Assembly: GCA_965116215.1 (NCBI GenBank)
Contig: OZ220494.1
Coordinates: forward strand, 806,001 to 870,000
DNA from: CBDBKL01 sp965116215
GTDB taxonomy: Bacteria; Bdellovibrionota; Bdellovibrionia; Bdellovibrionales; JAKFYE01
Direction of reading: 5' to 3'
DNA: 64,000 nt
Both the position numbers and the translations under genes were made by a program. The notes beneath the pieces were generated by a model. It was given only the letters and a program-made list of their open reading frames with translations, was not told where the DNA came from and ran no database searches. Positions 17,242 to 26,733 of the stretch are shown piece after piece. How positions within the stretch are numbered: the first letter of the stretch is position 1; each line of letters starts with the position of its first letter.

Positions 17242-18183
17242 TTATTTAGAGAGTATCTCACCTTTTTTTAATATATAGCCTTGAAGATAACTCTTAACGT
17301 CTTGTATAGATCGACTTTCAGGTTGAACACTAAAAATCTCAAGTTCTCCTTCTCCGCAACTCACAATAAAACTGGAATCTGTAACAGATGTCACTACCCC
17401 TGGGGGATTCTGACTTGAGCTTTTAAGGGGACGAGCTTTTAAAATTTTTAAACGCCGGCCCTGTCGATAAGTCCATGACCCAGGCCACATCAATAAGGCT
17501 CTTATGCAATTGAAAATCTCGCTTGCTGATTCAGACCAATCAATCTCTCCTTCTGTCCTACTAATTTTTCGAGCTATTGTCACTTGCGTTGGATCTTGAG
17601 GTTTGGCCAAACGAGCACCCCTTAAATATTCTTTAAAATCAGTAGAAAAAAGTTCACACGATTTCTCCTTTAAAGAATTATAGAGGGCATATATATCTGT
17701 GTCCTCATCAATAGGAACCTCTCTTTGACCTATGACATCTCCGGCATCTAGTTTTTCTACAACTTTTTGAAGACTCACGCCCGTGACAGAATCTCCTGCC
17801 ATTAAGGCCCTTTGCATAGGAGCTGCTCCTCTCCATCTGGGAAGCAAACTTGAATGAATATTGACAGCTCCTCGAGGAAAAATATCCAAAAAGGGTCTTG
17901 ATAAAATTTGCCCAAAAGCCACAACAACAGCTACATCTACACGCAATTGTTGTATAAATTCTAAATTTTCTGCCCTATTTACAGAGTCCATAGATCGAAC
18001 CCTTAAATGAAGGCGTTCAGCACATTCCTTGATAGGTGAGGGTTGAATTTTCATAAACCTATCTTTTGGACGATCCGGCTGTGTGATAACATAAACAACA
18101 TCAAAATGCGGATCCTTTGCAAGGGTCTCCAATGGAGTTACAGCAAAGTCAGGAGTCCCTAAATAAACAAGGCGTGATTTCAT
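17242..18183 (-). CDS. fmt: Methionyl-tRNA formyltransferase
   Basis: 313 residues. It formylates initiator Met-tRNA from 10-formyl-tetrahydrofolate. The start LVYLGTPDFAV and the catalytic HSSLLPRWRGAAPMQ segment identify the family; a C-terminal OB-like domain follows from about residue 210. Its start overlaps the def stop by 4 bases (ATGA), which couples formylation with deformylation, a common gene pair. Confidence 0.96.
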   Translation of the reverse strand: MKSRLVYLGTPDFAVTPLETLAKDPHFDVVYVITQPDRPKDRFMKIQPSPIKECAERLHLRVRSMDSVNRAENLEFIQQLRVDVAVVVAFGQILSRPFLDIFPRGAVNIHSSLLPRWRGAAPMQRALMAGDSVTGVSLQKVVEKLDAGDVIGQREVPIDEDTDIYALYNSLKEKSCELFSTDFKEYLRGARLAKPQDPTQVTIARKISRTEGEIDWSESASEIFNCIRALLMWPGSWTYRQGRRLKILKARPLKSSSQNPPGVVTSVTDSSFIVSCGEGELEIFSVQPESRSIQDVKSYLQGYILKKGEILSK

Positions 18184-18800
18184 TCATTAGCGTCTGATCT
18201 CACCTGATTGAAATACATCTGAGATCTGTTGTCCCCATCTTGGAAAGGAGATTCTGGATATCCAAATTTTTTGATTTTCTTCTTAACACGATCTGATTTC
18301 ATAAAGCTAATACGATCAATAAACAATTTTCCAGCAAGGTGATCCATTTCATGCTGTAGACAGATAGCTAATAATCCATCTGTTTTAACAGTCAATAATT
18401 CTCCATTTTTATTAAGAGCCGAGACCTCAACATATTGACAACGGTCAACGAGTTCTACATAGCCAGGCACACTAAGGCACCCCTCTTCAAAAGACGTATG
18501 ACCCTTTTTCACTTGAATTTCAGGATTGAATAAAATAAGAGGGAACTCCACCTCAGCTTCAAGAGGTGTTAAATGTTCGTCTTGTATTTCTCCATTTTCA
18601 TCTTTAAAACGCGTATCAATAACAATTAAATTAATTCTTCGATCCACTTGAGGAGCCGCTAGCCCTATCCCTCCAGAAGCATACATGGTTTCCAACATAT
18701 CTTCGGCTAAATTTCTTAACTCCTCAGTAACCCGTTCAACGGGAACAGATTTTTGTTTCAATCTAGGATCAGGATATTTTAAAATCTCTAATACAGCCAT
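18180..18800 (-). CDS. def: Peptide deformylase
   Basis: Removes the N-formyl group from nascent proteins. All three motifs are present: GGIGLAAPQV (43-52), EGCLSVPGY with metal ligand Cys108, and QHEMDHLAGKLF with His150 and His154. At 206 residues it is longer than the roughly 170 typical of the enterobacterial enzyme, with an insert around residues 66-83 and a longer basic tail. First gene of def-fmt-rpe. Confidence 0.95.
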   Translation of the reverse strand: MAVLEILKYPDPRLKQKSVPVERVTEELRNLAEDMLETMYASGGIGLAAPQVDRRINLIVIDTRFKDENGEIQDEHLTPLEAEVEFPLILFNPEIQVKKGHTSFEEGCLSVPGYVELVDRCQYVEVSALNKNGELLTVKTDGLLAICLQHEMDHLAGKLFIDRISFMKSDRVKKKIKKFGYPESPFQDGDNRSQMYFNQVRSDANE

Positions 18801-18821
18801 TGTCCCTCTTTAAATACACAA

Positions 18822-18851
18822 CGCCCTCTTCTTTACCCTAAAGAGAAGGCG
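18822..18851 (-). promoter_or_regulatory. Hairpin in the def leader
   Basis: CGCCCTCTTCTTTA pairs with TAAAGAGAAGGCG (one mismatch, one bulge) around a short loop, 21 bases upstream of the def start. No T-run follows on the minus strand, so it is not an obvious terminator. It could be a leader structure or a stabilising hairpin in the def-fmt-rpe mRNA; function is inference. Confidence 0.4.
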
Positions 18852-19052
18852 ACTGAAGCCATTTATTGCCACTTTACCTTCTTTCTAAGGATAACATATC
18901 TTTAAAATACTGTCTCCCTTAGAGCGGACAAAAACAGCTCCTACCTCCCAATGAGACCTCTACCTTCAATGGACGCCATCTCAATCTTTTTATATTTTAC
19001 AAATATTCTCTTTTAAAAAATCTTTCACCTTCAAAGCAGATATTCCTTCGAT

Positions 19053-20123
19053 TTAGGTTTTTACTTTTAACACTCTCCAAAGCCCCAAAAGCAAAAGGCC
19101 ACATACAACTATTCCATTGGCTGACCATGCCGCTAAAAAGGGAGAAATATACCCATTTTTTCCTAAAATAAGCCCTGATCGGTAAGCTAACCAATACAAA
19201 ATCGCAAACAAAAAACTCAGAGCAAAGCCCCTCAAAACATCTTGAGAAAATCGCAGAGAGAAAGGAACCCCTAGTAAAACCATAATTAAAGGTGTAAAGG
19301 CAAAACCTAAACGAGCATGATAATTCACCTCATAACGTGTTGTGTCTATACCTGAGTTCTTATTTTTTTCAATAAATGTACCTAACTCCTTCAGAGGCAA
19401 GGTCCCCGTCACATTTCGACGGATAGAAAAATCTATACTGCCCTCTGGCATTTGTATCACTGTGTTCTCAAATATCTCAGATGTCTTTTCTATGTGTTGA
19501 ATCTGGCCTTTAAAAAGATGCCAAACCCCGCCCTCCACATTGACACGATTAGCAGTGATGATCTGTGATAATCCCCAATGAGGATCAAATTTATACATAG
19601 TTAGACCATGCAGGGATACATTTTCCCTATCGATAGACTGCACGCTAAATAGGGTGTCTTTCGAGCGGTACCAAATTCTACCCCTTTTTGCCGTCGCATA
19701 CAATTGAGGCTGATTTTTTATTTGAACATAGTAGATATATCTACGCTTTTGCTCAAAAAAATGCCCTAAATAATTATAGGAAAAGAAGACCAAAACTGAA
19801 AATAGAAAAACCAAAAAAACAATACTTCTTTCAATTCTCTTAATAGAAACACCTAGAGAAAAAGCAGCTATAATTTCATTTTCTTTATTTAAATAAGATA
19901 AAGCTAAAACTGTACCAAAAAGGCAAATGAAGGGGAACATTTGATAGCTCCAAACAGGTAAGCCATACATTTGGTACTTAAAAACAGTGAATAAATCCAC
20001 TGTATTATAGGCCATCAAGGAAAGGGTATCAATAACCACTATAAGAACTAAAGTTAGGGCTAACACGCCAAAGAAATAGAAAATGAAGCATTTTAAAATA
20101 TATCGATCCAGAGTATTAAACAT
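19053..20123 (-). CDS. lptG: LptF/LptG (YjgP/YjgQ) family permease
   Basis: A 356-residue inner-membrane protein of the LPS export complex (LptB2FG), which extracts LPS toward the periplasmic bridge. The start LDRYILKCFIFYFFGVLALTL is typical. Three helices lie in about 11-120, then a periplasmic beta-jellyroll region of about 165 residues, and three helices at the C-terminal end. Only one such gene is present; LptF and LptG are hard to tell apart, so the symbol is tentative. It is divergent from the receiver-domain gene. No terminator is obvious before def. Confidence 0.85.
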   Translation of the reverse strand: MFNTLDRYILKCFIFYFFGVLALTLVLIVVIDTLSLMAYNTVDLFTVFKYQMYGLPVWSYQMFPFICLFGTVLALSYLNKENEIIAAFSLGVSIKRIERSIVFLVFLFSVLVFFSYNYLGHFFEQKRRYIYYVQIKNQPQLYATAKRGRIWYRSKDTLFSVQSIDRENVSLHGLTMYKFDPHWGLSQIITANRVNVEGGVWHLFKGQIQHIEKTSEIFENTVIQMPEGSIDFSIRRNVTGTLPLKELGTFIEKNKNSGIDTTRYEVNYHARLGFAFTPLIMVLLGVPFSLRFSQDVLRGFALSFLFAILYWLAYRSGLILGKNGYISPFLAAWSANGIVVCGLLLLGLWRVLKVKT

Positions 20124-20211
20124 AAAAGAAATTATATAAGCGGTCTCATTTAAAAAGCATCGTATTTTCTCTCCACTTGACTCAATTTATCAAAAAGCGT
20201 TTACTTCAAGT

Positions 20212-21432
20212 ATGCCTTTACACATTTTATTGATTGATAATAGCAATACTATTAAGAAAGCAATAGAAATGGCACTTCAAGATTATGGTGTTGATATAAA
20301 GACCCTGAGCACAGGAGTTGATATTGCCCATACTGTAGAATCCTTTAAACCAGATATTGTTTTTTCAGACATTATGCTTAGAGAGAAATCAGGATATGAA
20401 GTCGCCACAGAACTTAAAGCCCTTCAAAATGACCTACCTGTTGTGCTCTTATGGAGCGAATTCATGAACTTCAATGATAAAAAAGCTAAAAACAGTGGTG
20501 CCGTAGCCCATTTAAAAAAACCCTTTGATAAAAAGCAACTTCTCAAAATTGTTAAAGAACATGTAAAATCTCTCAATTCACAAAATGTTGAGCAACAGCC
20601 TTCAACGGAAATTTCTATATCCACAATAAAATCTGAAGAGGTGGAGGAAGATTCTTTCCATCATTTTGTGGAACTTCCTGACAATCATACGCCAAAAAAA
20701 GTATCCTCTTTATCAGACACTGATCCAAATACACCTGAAAAAGATGAGAATAGTTCTTCTGATGTTATTGATTCCACAGAAGTTGTGTGGTCTATAGACG
20801 AGAGCGAAAGTGCCTCACCACCTCAGGCAGAGACAAAGGAGAGTGAGCTACCTGAACTCGCAGAAGAAAAAGATGACTTTGTTCAAAGCGATCTTAATGC
20901 ACTTCCTCCGCTTGAATCTCAAAAACTTCAAACAGAAAAATCCCCCCTCTCTCTTGAACAAGATAATTCTGAAAAAGATAGCCCTGAAATTGAAATACCA
21001 TCAATACAAGATACTCCTCAACCACCTCCCATTTCACATCGTTCTCCTGAAGAAAAAGAAGATGAAGATGGAGATGAAGATTATAAAATTGATGTCCCCG
21101 AAGAAAATGTAGACTTTGATGAAATGACAGTTGGATTTACCGAGCCTGCTGATGATAAAAAATCACCCTCTTTAGACAAAACTGAGATTTTACCTATTCA
21201 GGAGAAAAAATTGCAGACAAAAGAACAAGTGACCACTCAAACAACCCCTCCTGACAAGAATGTTAAAGTTTCACCTACAACAAAACCTCTTTCTGAAAAG
21301 GAATTGAGAAAAATTCTGGGCGAACAAAGTCGCGAAGTTATTGAAAAAATTGTATGGCAGCTCGTTCCCGATATGGCGAGTAATATTATTCGTGAAGAGT
21401 TAAATAGGCTTCTTGATGACACTGACAAGTAA
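20212..21432 (+). CDS. Response-regulator receiver protein with long acidic linker and conserved C-terminal helix
   Basis: 406 residues. Residues 1-122 form a receiver domain with acidic pocket Asp9, phosphoacceptor Asp53 (FSDIML) and the conserved Lys in LKKPF. A low-complexity, acidic, Ser/Pro-rich linker of about 230 residues follows. The last 45 residues (from LSEKELRKIL, with REVIEKIVWQLVPDMA and IIREELNRLL) are an amphipathic module that I know from receiver proteins of deltaproteobacteria such as Geobacter and Myxococcus relatives. There is no DNA-binding or enzymatic output domain, so signalling probably works by protein contact. It lies 15 bases upstream of nadC. The partner kinase is unknown. 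Confidence 0.8.
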   Translation: MPLHILLIDNSNTIKKAIEMALQDYGVDIKTLSTGVDIAHTVESFKPDIVFSDIMLREKSGYEVATELKALQNDLPVVLLWSEFMNFNDKKAKNSGAVAHLKKPFDKKQLLKIVKEHVKSLNSQNVEQQPSTEISISTIKSEEVEEDSFHHFVELPDNHTPKKVSSLSDTDPNTPEKDENSSSDVIDSTEVVWSIDESESASPPQAETKESELPELAEEKDDFVQSDLNALPPLESQKLQTEKSPLSLEQDNSEKDSPEIEIPSIQDTPQPPPISHRSPEEKEDEDGDEDYKIDVPEENVDFDEMTVGFTEPADDKKSPSLDKTEILPIQEKKLQTKEQVTTQTTPPDKNVKVSPTTKPLSEKELRKILGEQSREVIEKIVWQLVPDMASNIIREELNRLLDDTDK

Positions 21433-21447
21433 TTCCTAGGGTTCATA

Positions 21448-22257
21448 TTGGATACTCAGAGACTTATTGAAATTGCAATTGAGGAAGACCTACCCAATGG
21501 AGACATTACAACAGATGCCTTAAGCCTAGAAAATAAAAAGGGCTGTGCACGACTCATCGCCAAACAAGACATGGTTCTCTCTGGCTCTTCCCTCTTTGAA
21601 CAGACAATAGGATACTTCAATCCAGATATTGATTACTCTTGGTACTTTAAAGACGGCGAATCTGTGCTTTCTGGACAAAATTTAGCCGCCATAAAGGGCT
21701 CTCTTACCGCCATGTTAAAGGGGGAGCGTATTGCCCTAAATTTTCTGGGACACCTCTCTGGTATTGCAACTCTTACAAAGACATATGTTGATCAAGTTCA
21801 TGGAACTCAAACAAAAATACTTGATACGCGAAAAACGCTCCCTGGATGGAGGGCTTTACAAAAGCGTGCAGTCGTCGATGGAGGAGGAGTTAATCATCGA
21901 TTCTCCTTAAGTGAAAAAATAATGATTAAAGATAATCACATAAAAGCTGTAGGTAGTATAACTCAAGCCTTGGAAAAAATCCCCTCTCCTCAAGAAATTA
22001 TTATAGAGGTTAGAAGTTTCTCTGATGTCCAAGAAGCCCTATATTTTAATGTTGGCCATTTACTGTTGGATAACATGGATAATGAAACTCTTGAAAAATG
22101 TTTGAATATCATACCAAAACATATAAACACAGAAGTGAGCGGCCAAATAACCTTAGAAAGAATACGATTCATTGCACCATTAGGAGTAGATTATATTAGC
22201 ATAGGGGCTATAACTCACTCTGCATCCAATGCCAATATCAGTATGGATTTTGAATAA
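21448..22257 (+). CDS. nadC: Nicotinate-nucleotide pyrophosphorylase (quinolinate phosphoribosyltransferase)
   Basis: 269 residues. It converts quinolinate and PRPP into nicotinate mononucleotide, with release of CO2 and PPi, in de novo NAD synthesis. Diagnostic segments are EEDLPNGDITTDAL at the start, ILDTRKTLPGWR, GGGVNHRFSLSEKIMIKDNH, and the closing ISIGAITHSA. The start codon is TTG at 21448, fitting the conserved start of the family. nadA and nadB are not in the window. Confidence 0.95.
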   Translation: MDTQRLIEIAIEEDLPNGDITTDALSLENKKGCARLIAKQDMVLSGSSLFEQTIGYFNPDIDYSWYFKDGESVLSGQNLAAIKGSLTAMLKGERIALNFLGHLSGIATLTKTYVDQVHGTQTKILDTRKTLPGWRALQKRAVVDGGGVNHRFSLSEKIMIKDNHIKAVGSITQALEKIPSPQEIIIEVRSFSDVQEALYFNVGHLLLDNMDNETLEKCLNIIPKHINTEVSGQITLERIRFIAPLGVDYISIGAITHSASNANISMDFE

Positions 22258-22412
22258 AATGAGAATGATCTTGCAATGAGAAACAAGTAAAAAGAAGAGA
22301 AGGAAGAAAAATAGAAGAGTTTGAAGAAGTTTTCAGAAAAAAGAAAACAAAAAGCACTGAATAATGTAGGTTTTTAAATAACGGTGTATATTTTGATTGT
22401 GAATGAGATGGT

Positions 22413-23144
22413 ATGTATGAAATGGAAGATACAGTGATGTTAAAAGAGTGGACAGAAAAATGGGTTAAAACAACCAATCTTCATTTCTGCTATTTAGAAA
22501 AGACAACAAGCACTAACGATATTGCAAAAAATCTTTTAAAAAAAAGTCAGGAGCCCTTTTTAGTTTTTACTAATTATCAAACAAAGGGCAGAGGACGAGG
22601 TGGAGCAACATGGACCAGCCCTCCACCAGGAACATCCCTTCAGTCCTCTTGGTGCTTTCCCTTAAACAGTCCACCCCAACCTATAACATCACCCTTAATA
22701 GGGTTGGCACTATATAAAACTTTAAAATCTACTTGGGTAGACCTTGATTACACTCTTAAGCCACCAAATGATATTTATATAAATGGTAAAAAGATTTTAG
22801 GTCTACTTATTGAAACTGTCAGTCAAGGAGATTATCATAAAATTATTATAGGTTTAGGAATAAATATATTCGCACAACCTGAAGTTGATGGGGCAGGTTA
22901 CCTTCAAGAAAATCTTCATCAACCCATTAGTGCGAAGAATTGGTTTAAATTTCTGGATACTTTATTAGCAGAATTCAGTTGGGCATTAGGAAAATGCATT
23001 GAGAAGAAACTAGAGCCCACAGATTGTACTTCTCTACTGGAAGCTCTAAACCCATTTGATAAAGAGAGGGCCTATAAAGCTGTAGAAACCGATGGTTCTC
23101 TTGTTTCAGAATCTGGTATGATAACAAAGTGGTCTTCATTATAA
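22413..23144 (+). CDS. birA: Biotin-[acetyl-CoA-carboxylase] ligase
   Basis: 243 residues. It activates biotin as biotinyl-AMP and transfers it to the carboxyl carrier protein. Seen are TTSTNDIAKNLL, the biotin loop QTKGRGRGGATW, and KPPNDIYINGKKILGLLIE. There is no N-terminal helix-turn-helix, so it is a monofunctional ligase and not a repressor. Several in-frame ATGs occur (22413, 22425, 22437); the precise start is uncertain. It is in line with nadC after a 155-base gap in which I see nothing else. Confidence 0.93.
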   Translation: MYEMEDTVMLKEWTEKWVKTTNLHFCYLEKTTSTNDIAKNLLKKSQEPFLVFTNYQTKGRGRGGATWTSPPPGTSLQSSWCFPLNSPPQPITSPLIGLALYKTLKSTWVDLDYTLKPPNDIYINGKKILGLLIETVSQGDYHKIIIGLGINIFAQPEVDGAGYLQENLHQPISAKNWFKFLDTLLAEFSWALGKCIEKKLEPTDCTSLLEALNPFDKERAYKAVETDGSLVSESGMITKWSSL

Positions 23145-23216
23145 ATCAATATAACTTTATATCACATCATTGACAGTGAACCCCTACTGAAAAAAGAAAC
23201 CTCATCTTCTTTTTCA

Positions 23217-23251
23217 AATTGTCCACCTACAAAAAAGAGGAGGTGACAATT
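23217..23251 (+). promoter_or_regulatory. Inverted repeat followed by a TATAAT box upstream of the thioredoxin-like gene
   Basis: AATTGTCCACCT (23217-23228) pairs with AGGTGACAATT (23241-23251), one bulge. A TATAAT lies at 23255-23260. No T-run follows. It could be an operator or an mRNA 3' hairpin of birA; I cannot decide. Confidence 0.3.
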
Positions 23252-23411
23252 GCTTATAATGTGAACTAAAAATTGCTAACTCAGAGAGGAACTGTCAACA
23301 CTTATACTAAACTGACCAGAACAAATATATCTATATTGTGAATAGAATCTATGAGAATCGCTTGACCTTATTTAAAGAGTGATCCAAATTTTATCCTAAA
23401 AGGGCTATTTT

Positions 23412-23963
23412 ATGGTTTTACTTCATACACCCCAAGCAGACTTTAATTCTTATTTACCGCACTTCAATCTACCTTCTGTAGATGGAAAAGCATATAGCGA
23501 TAAAGACTTTAAAGGTACTAAAGCTTTAGTTATTATGTTTATCTGTAATCATTGCCCTTATGTGCAAGCCATTGAAGATCGTATAATTGCTTTAGCTAGA
23601 GATCTCCAACCTAAAGGAGCAAATTTTGTTGCTATTTGTTCTAATGATCCTAATGACTATCCAGAAGATAGCTTGCCCAATCTAAAGAAACAATGGATAA
23701 AAAAGAAATACCCCTTTCCCTATCTCCACGATGAATCACAAGAAGTAGCAAAGTGTTTCAAAGCCATCTGTACGCCTGATTTCTTTGTGTATAATTCCAA
23801 AAAACAACTGGTCTACCGTGGACGATTAGATAATTCTTGGAAAGATCCATCGAAAGTCACTCATGAAGAAATGAGAGAAGCCATCGAATCACTTCTTCAA
23901 AACCGCCTTGTTTCAAAAACTCAACATCCATCCATGGGCTGCTCTATTAAATGGAAGGAGTAA
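23412..23963 (+). CDS. Thioredoxin-fold redoxin (peroxiredoxin-like family)
   Basis: 183 residues, cytoplasmic. A redoxin/TlpA-like fold with the active-site segment MFICNHCPYVQAIEDR (Cys45 and Cys48), ICSNDPNDYPEDS, and the cis-Pro region FKAICTPDFFVY. The CNHCPY motif marks the thioredoxin-family group often annotated as alkyl hydroperoxide reductase/thiol-specific antioxidant like. The natural substrate is not known. It is a single gene, convergent with the LysM gene with a 14-base gap. AAAAGGGC shortly before the ATG may serve as ribosome-binding site. Confidence 0.88.
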   Translation: MVLLHTPQADFNSYLPHFNLPSVDGKAYSDKDFKGTKALVIMFICNHCPYVQAIEDRIIALARDLQPKGANFVAICSNDPNDYPEDSLPNLKKQWIKKKYPFPYLHDESQEVAKCFKAICTPDFFVYNSKKQLVYRGRLDNSWKDPSKVTHEEMREAIESLLQNRLVSKTQHPSMGCSIKWKE

Positions 23964-23977
23964 AAAAACAGAACCAT

Positions 23978-26116
23978 TCACCTCATCATGCTTTCAAGAT
24001 CGTCTTCTACACTTCCATGGGTTTTATCAAATTCTTCTTCAAAACCATTACTTTCCATTACACTACCTCTTATGACGCTATCAATAGTCGGACCGACCTG
24101 TTCAATTCTACCCGTTTTATACCCAGGCCTAATCGCACCCGATGAACGCAGCACAAAAGCCGTTGCTCTATTCTGAGTTGTCTTTGCAATCTTTAATAAA
24201 GCAACTCTGGAAGTAGGAGCTATTTTAATTCTTTTATTATATCTTCCACGAACAGATTGTGTCCCTACCACTTCAAGTAAATCCCCAACATTCAAACCCT
24301 GTCTTCTCCCACGATCTAAGAAAACAAAAGCGTTTGAACCTAAAACAAGTCTCTCCCTATCTAAATGCCCACCTAAAATAGTCGCTCTAACACTTTTCAT
24401 ATTTCCACTCAAACTTGTATCTACTCTAGATATTGGATCCCTAAAAAGTTTTTCACCGACCATAACTTTATCTACAGCGTCTATCACTAATCCCTTATAA
24501 ACCCCCTCACTCGTATTCACTAAATGAGTCAGTTGAATACGACCACTTAGTTCTATGGGATATCCGCCCTCTTCCCCATCTGGCCCATTTATCCAATTCT
24601 TTTTAGAATATGATGTTACACTGTCTCCAATTTTTAAGCCCTCACCTTGTACAAACACGTACTGATATGTTCCCGCTGTCGTTGCTCCTCCAGCCTCTAC
24701 ACCAACCACTTCACCTATCTCTTTTGGTTTATTTTCAGACAGATATGTCGTAACAGCCACTTTGGCCGATGCAAGATCTCTCTTATGACCAGAACTTGCA
24801 AATCCATCTTCATCATATTCATCTCCTGGTTTTGAATCCACCAGCTCGGGCAAGCTCGGTGGCAAAACTTTTAAAGGTGGAACCACAGCCTTTAGGGGCG
24901 GAGGAATCTCCGGCTCTTTCTCAATATACACAATATCCCCAGTAGCAGGATCTACAAAAGTCAACTCCTCCGACGGTTCACCATCTCCATCTTTCCCCCC
25001 CTCCGACTCATTATTAGTTGGCATGGCAGGTGTGGCAGGTGTGGCAGGTGTGGCAGGTGTGGTTGTCGTATCATCTTTGATGTCTATTTCCGGCGGAGTA
25101 TTTAACCCTCCAGGGGTAAAAATTAATCGTCTTCCCGGTTGAATAACATGCGGATTTGTAATGCTACTATTTAACTGCCAAACCTTAGGCCAAAAAAATC
25201 CACTTCCAAAAAACGTTATACTAATGTCCCATAGAGTATCACCTACTTGAACAACATACGACTCAGAAGCACTGGCCCCAGCAATTTCTAACCACTCTTC
25301 ATCTGTCGTTGGTCGACTATTAAATTGATAAAATATTCTCGAAATTTTCTTCTCTATTTCTCTATTGGGTTCATCCATAGGATCAGAAAAACGACCAGCT
25401 CCTTCTTCTTCAGATACAAAAGAGGCCTCAACATCACTATCCTGCTTCTCTGGTGACTCCTCAACAATCGGTACGGCTTTTTCCTCTCCCTCTAAAAGAG
25501 GAGCACTTTCATCCTGTTCTGCAGTGCTCTCTCCTTCTGAAAGAGGAACACTTTCATCCTGCTCTGCAGTGTTCTCATTGTCTAAAACACTCTCACCCTC
25601 TGAAGCACTAACTTCCTCTTGGTCTTGAGCTAGAACTTCATTCATATCTTGCACATCAACATTTTCCAAAGGTTCCACCTCATCCCGACCAGGCAACACC
25701 AACTCATCTAAACCTTCTATTTCAGCAGGTACCAAATCCTCCTTTTCACCATCGACTAACCCTTCACTTTCACCAATAAAAGTAGGGTCTCCTTCCTCAA
25801 AACTTTTCAGTGCGTCCTCCCAGTCTCTTTTCTCCCAGTTGTTAAAGTCACTATCTAATTGGACTAAACGGAGATGGGGTAAAGACACTCTTTCTAATAT
25901 CTTACTTTTCAAATTATTTTGTTTTGCCGAACCAAAATCAGATAAAGGAGGCCGATTCTTATCTGAGGGATACAATAAAGTTTTTTGTCTATTTGCAATA
26001 GACTCTATACCCAATATTTTTGCTGAATGAATATCTAATGAAAAGGCCTGGGCATAAGAAAATGAGTGCAGATCAACAAAGTCACCTATCAGGCACAATG
26101 CAATCAAAGCTATCAT
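23978..26116 (-). CDS. Secreted LysM-domain protein with long acidic N-terminal region
   Basis: 712 residues. Signal peptide about 1-24. Residues about 90-250 are acidic and of low complexity, with internal duplications (EDESVPLSEGES type). A LysM domain at about 290-340 (YVVQVGDTLWDISITFFG, then NPHVIQPGRRLIF) suggests peptidoglycan binding. A threonine/proline stretch with TPATPATPA encoded by four 9-base repeats follows, then a larger C-terminal region with repeated beta-rich motifs (GDSVTSY, GEKLFRD, GDLLEVVG). This architecture is common in Bdellovibrio-like genomes, with unknown function. It overlaps the upstream lipoprotein by 4 bases, so the two are probably translated together and act together in the envelope. 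Confidence 0.85.
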   Translation of the reverse strand: MIALIALCLIGDFVDLHSFSYAQAFSLDIHSAKILGIESIANRQKTLLYPSDKNRPPLSDFGSAKQNNLKSKILERVSLPHLRLVQLDSDFNNWEKRDWEDALKSFEEGDPTFIGESEGLVDGEKEDLVPAEIEGLDELVLPGRDEVEPLENVDVQDMNEVLAQDQEEVSASEGESVLDNENTAEQDESVPLSEGESTAEQDESAPLLEGEEKAVPIVEESPEKQDSDVEASFVSEEEGAGRFSDPMDEPNREIEKKISRIFYQFNSRPTTDEEWLEIAGASASESYVVQVGDTLWDISITFFGSGFFWPKVWQLNSSITNPHVIQPGRRLIFTPGGLNTPPEIDIKDDTTTTPATPATPATPAMPTNNESEGGKDGDGEPSEELTFVDPATGDIVYIEKEPEIPPPLKAVVPPLKVLPPSLPELVDSKPGDEYDEDGFASSGHKRDLASAKVAVTTYLSENKPKEIGEVVGVEAGGATTAGTYQYVFVQGEGLKIGDSVTSYSKKNWINGPDGEEGGYPIELSGRIQLTHLVNTSEGVYKGLVIDAVDKVMVGEKLFRDPISRVDTSLSGNMKSVRATILGGHLDRERLVLGSNAFVFLDRGRRQGLNVGDLLEVVGTQSVRGRYNKRIKIAPTSRVALLKIAKTTQNRATAFVLRSSGAIRPGYKTGRIEQVGPTIDSVIRGSVMESNGFEEEFDKTHGSVEDDLESMMR

Positions 26117-26733
26117 TTATGAGCGACTCCTCTTTCAACATGAGACAAATTTTCTAAATGGGCTCTTGATTTTAAAGCCTCAGAACTCCCAGGAAAAAGC
26201 CTTTTAATTCTCTGAAAAACATTGATAGCTTGAGTATTTAAATTCAGATTCTTATAAATCACACCCTTTATAAAATAAGCCGATTCTAATTTATTACTAT
26301 TTGGATAATCTCGAATAATCATATCACTGACTTTTAAAGAATCAGAAAACTGACCATTTTTATAATAATATACTGCGAGAAGATACAAAGCATTGTCTGC
26401 ATGTACACTCTTAGGATACGTCTTTAGAAATATCTTTATACTTTTCTCTAAAGATTTTGTTTCTGCACGTTCATAGGCCTCTATAACTTTTCTATATAAA
26501 GAGTGCTCAGCAGAAACATTCTTTGATAATGGTTGAGACACCTGAGGTTTCAATCCAGACTTTAAAAGAGAGTTTTCATCACGAAGCATACGTATCTCCC
26601 TCTTAAGATCTTTAATTTTTAAAATTTGATGATTGATCCTTTCACCCAGGAGAGCCTCCGAGGACGTTTTCTTTTGCACCTTTGCGCAACTTATCAAAAA
26701 AAGAAAGACAAAGAAAAATAGTGTTGGTCTCAT
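26113..26733 (-). CDS. YbgF/CpoB-like TPR lipoprotein
   Basis: 206 residues. The signal segment ends in FLFLISC with Cys16 as lipid site. A short coiled coil (about 30-58) is followed by TPR repeats from about residue 85 (YPKSVHADNALYLLAVYYY, YPNSNKLESAYFIKGVIY, FPGSSEALKSRAHLENL). This is the layout of CpoB/YbgF, which in E. coli coordinates peptidoglycan synthesis with Tol-Pal during division. No tol or pal genes are here, so the role is inferred. It is first in a two-gene operon with the LysM protein. Confidence 0.8.
   Translation of the reverse strand: MRPTLFFFVFLFLISCAKVQKKTSSEALLGERINHQILKIKDLKREIRMLRDENSLLKSGLKPQVSQPLSKNVSAEHSLYRKVIEAYERAETKSLEKSIKIFLKTYPKSVHADNALYLLAVYYYKNGQFSDSLKVSDMIIRDYPNSNKLESAYFIKGVIYKNLNLNTQAINVFQRIKRLFPGSSEALKSRAHLENLSHVERGVAHK

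Noticed and set aside
20810..21112. A Lys-rich 100-codon frame inside the receiver gene
   Set aside because: An out-of-frame reading of the acidic linker (GAA/GAT-rich codons shift to AAG/ATG); not a gene.
23362..23395. Promoter with TTGACC at 23362 before the redoxin gene
   Set aside because: The -10 region at the right distance (AAATTT) is poor, so I did not list it as a feature.
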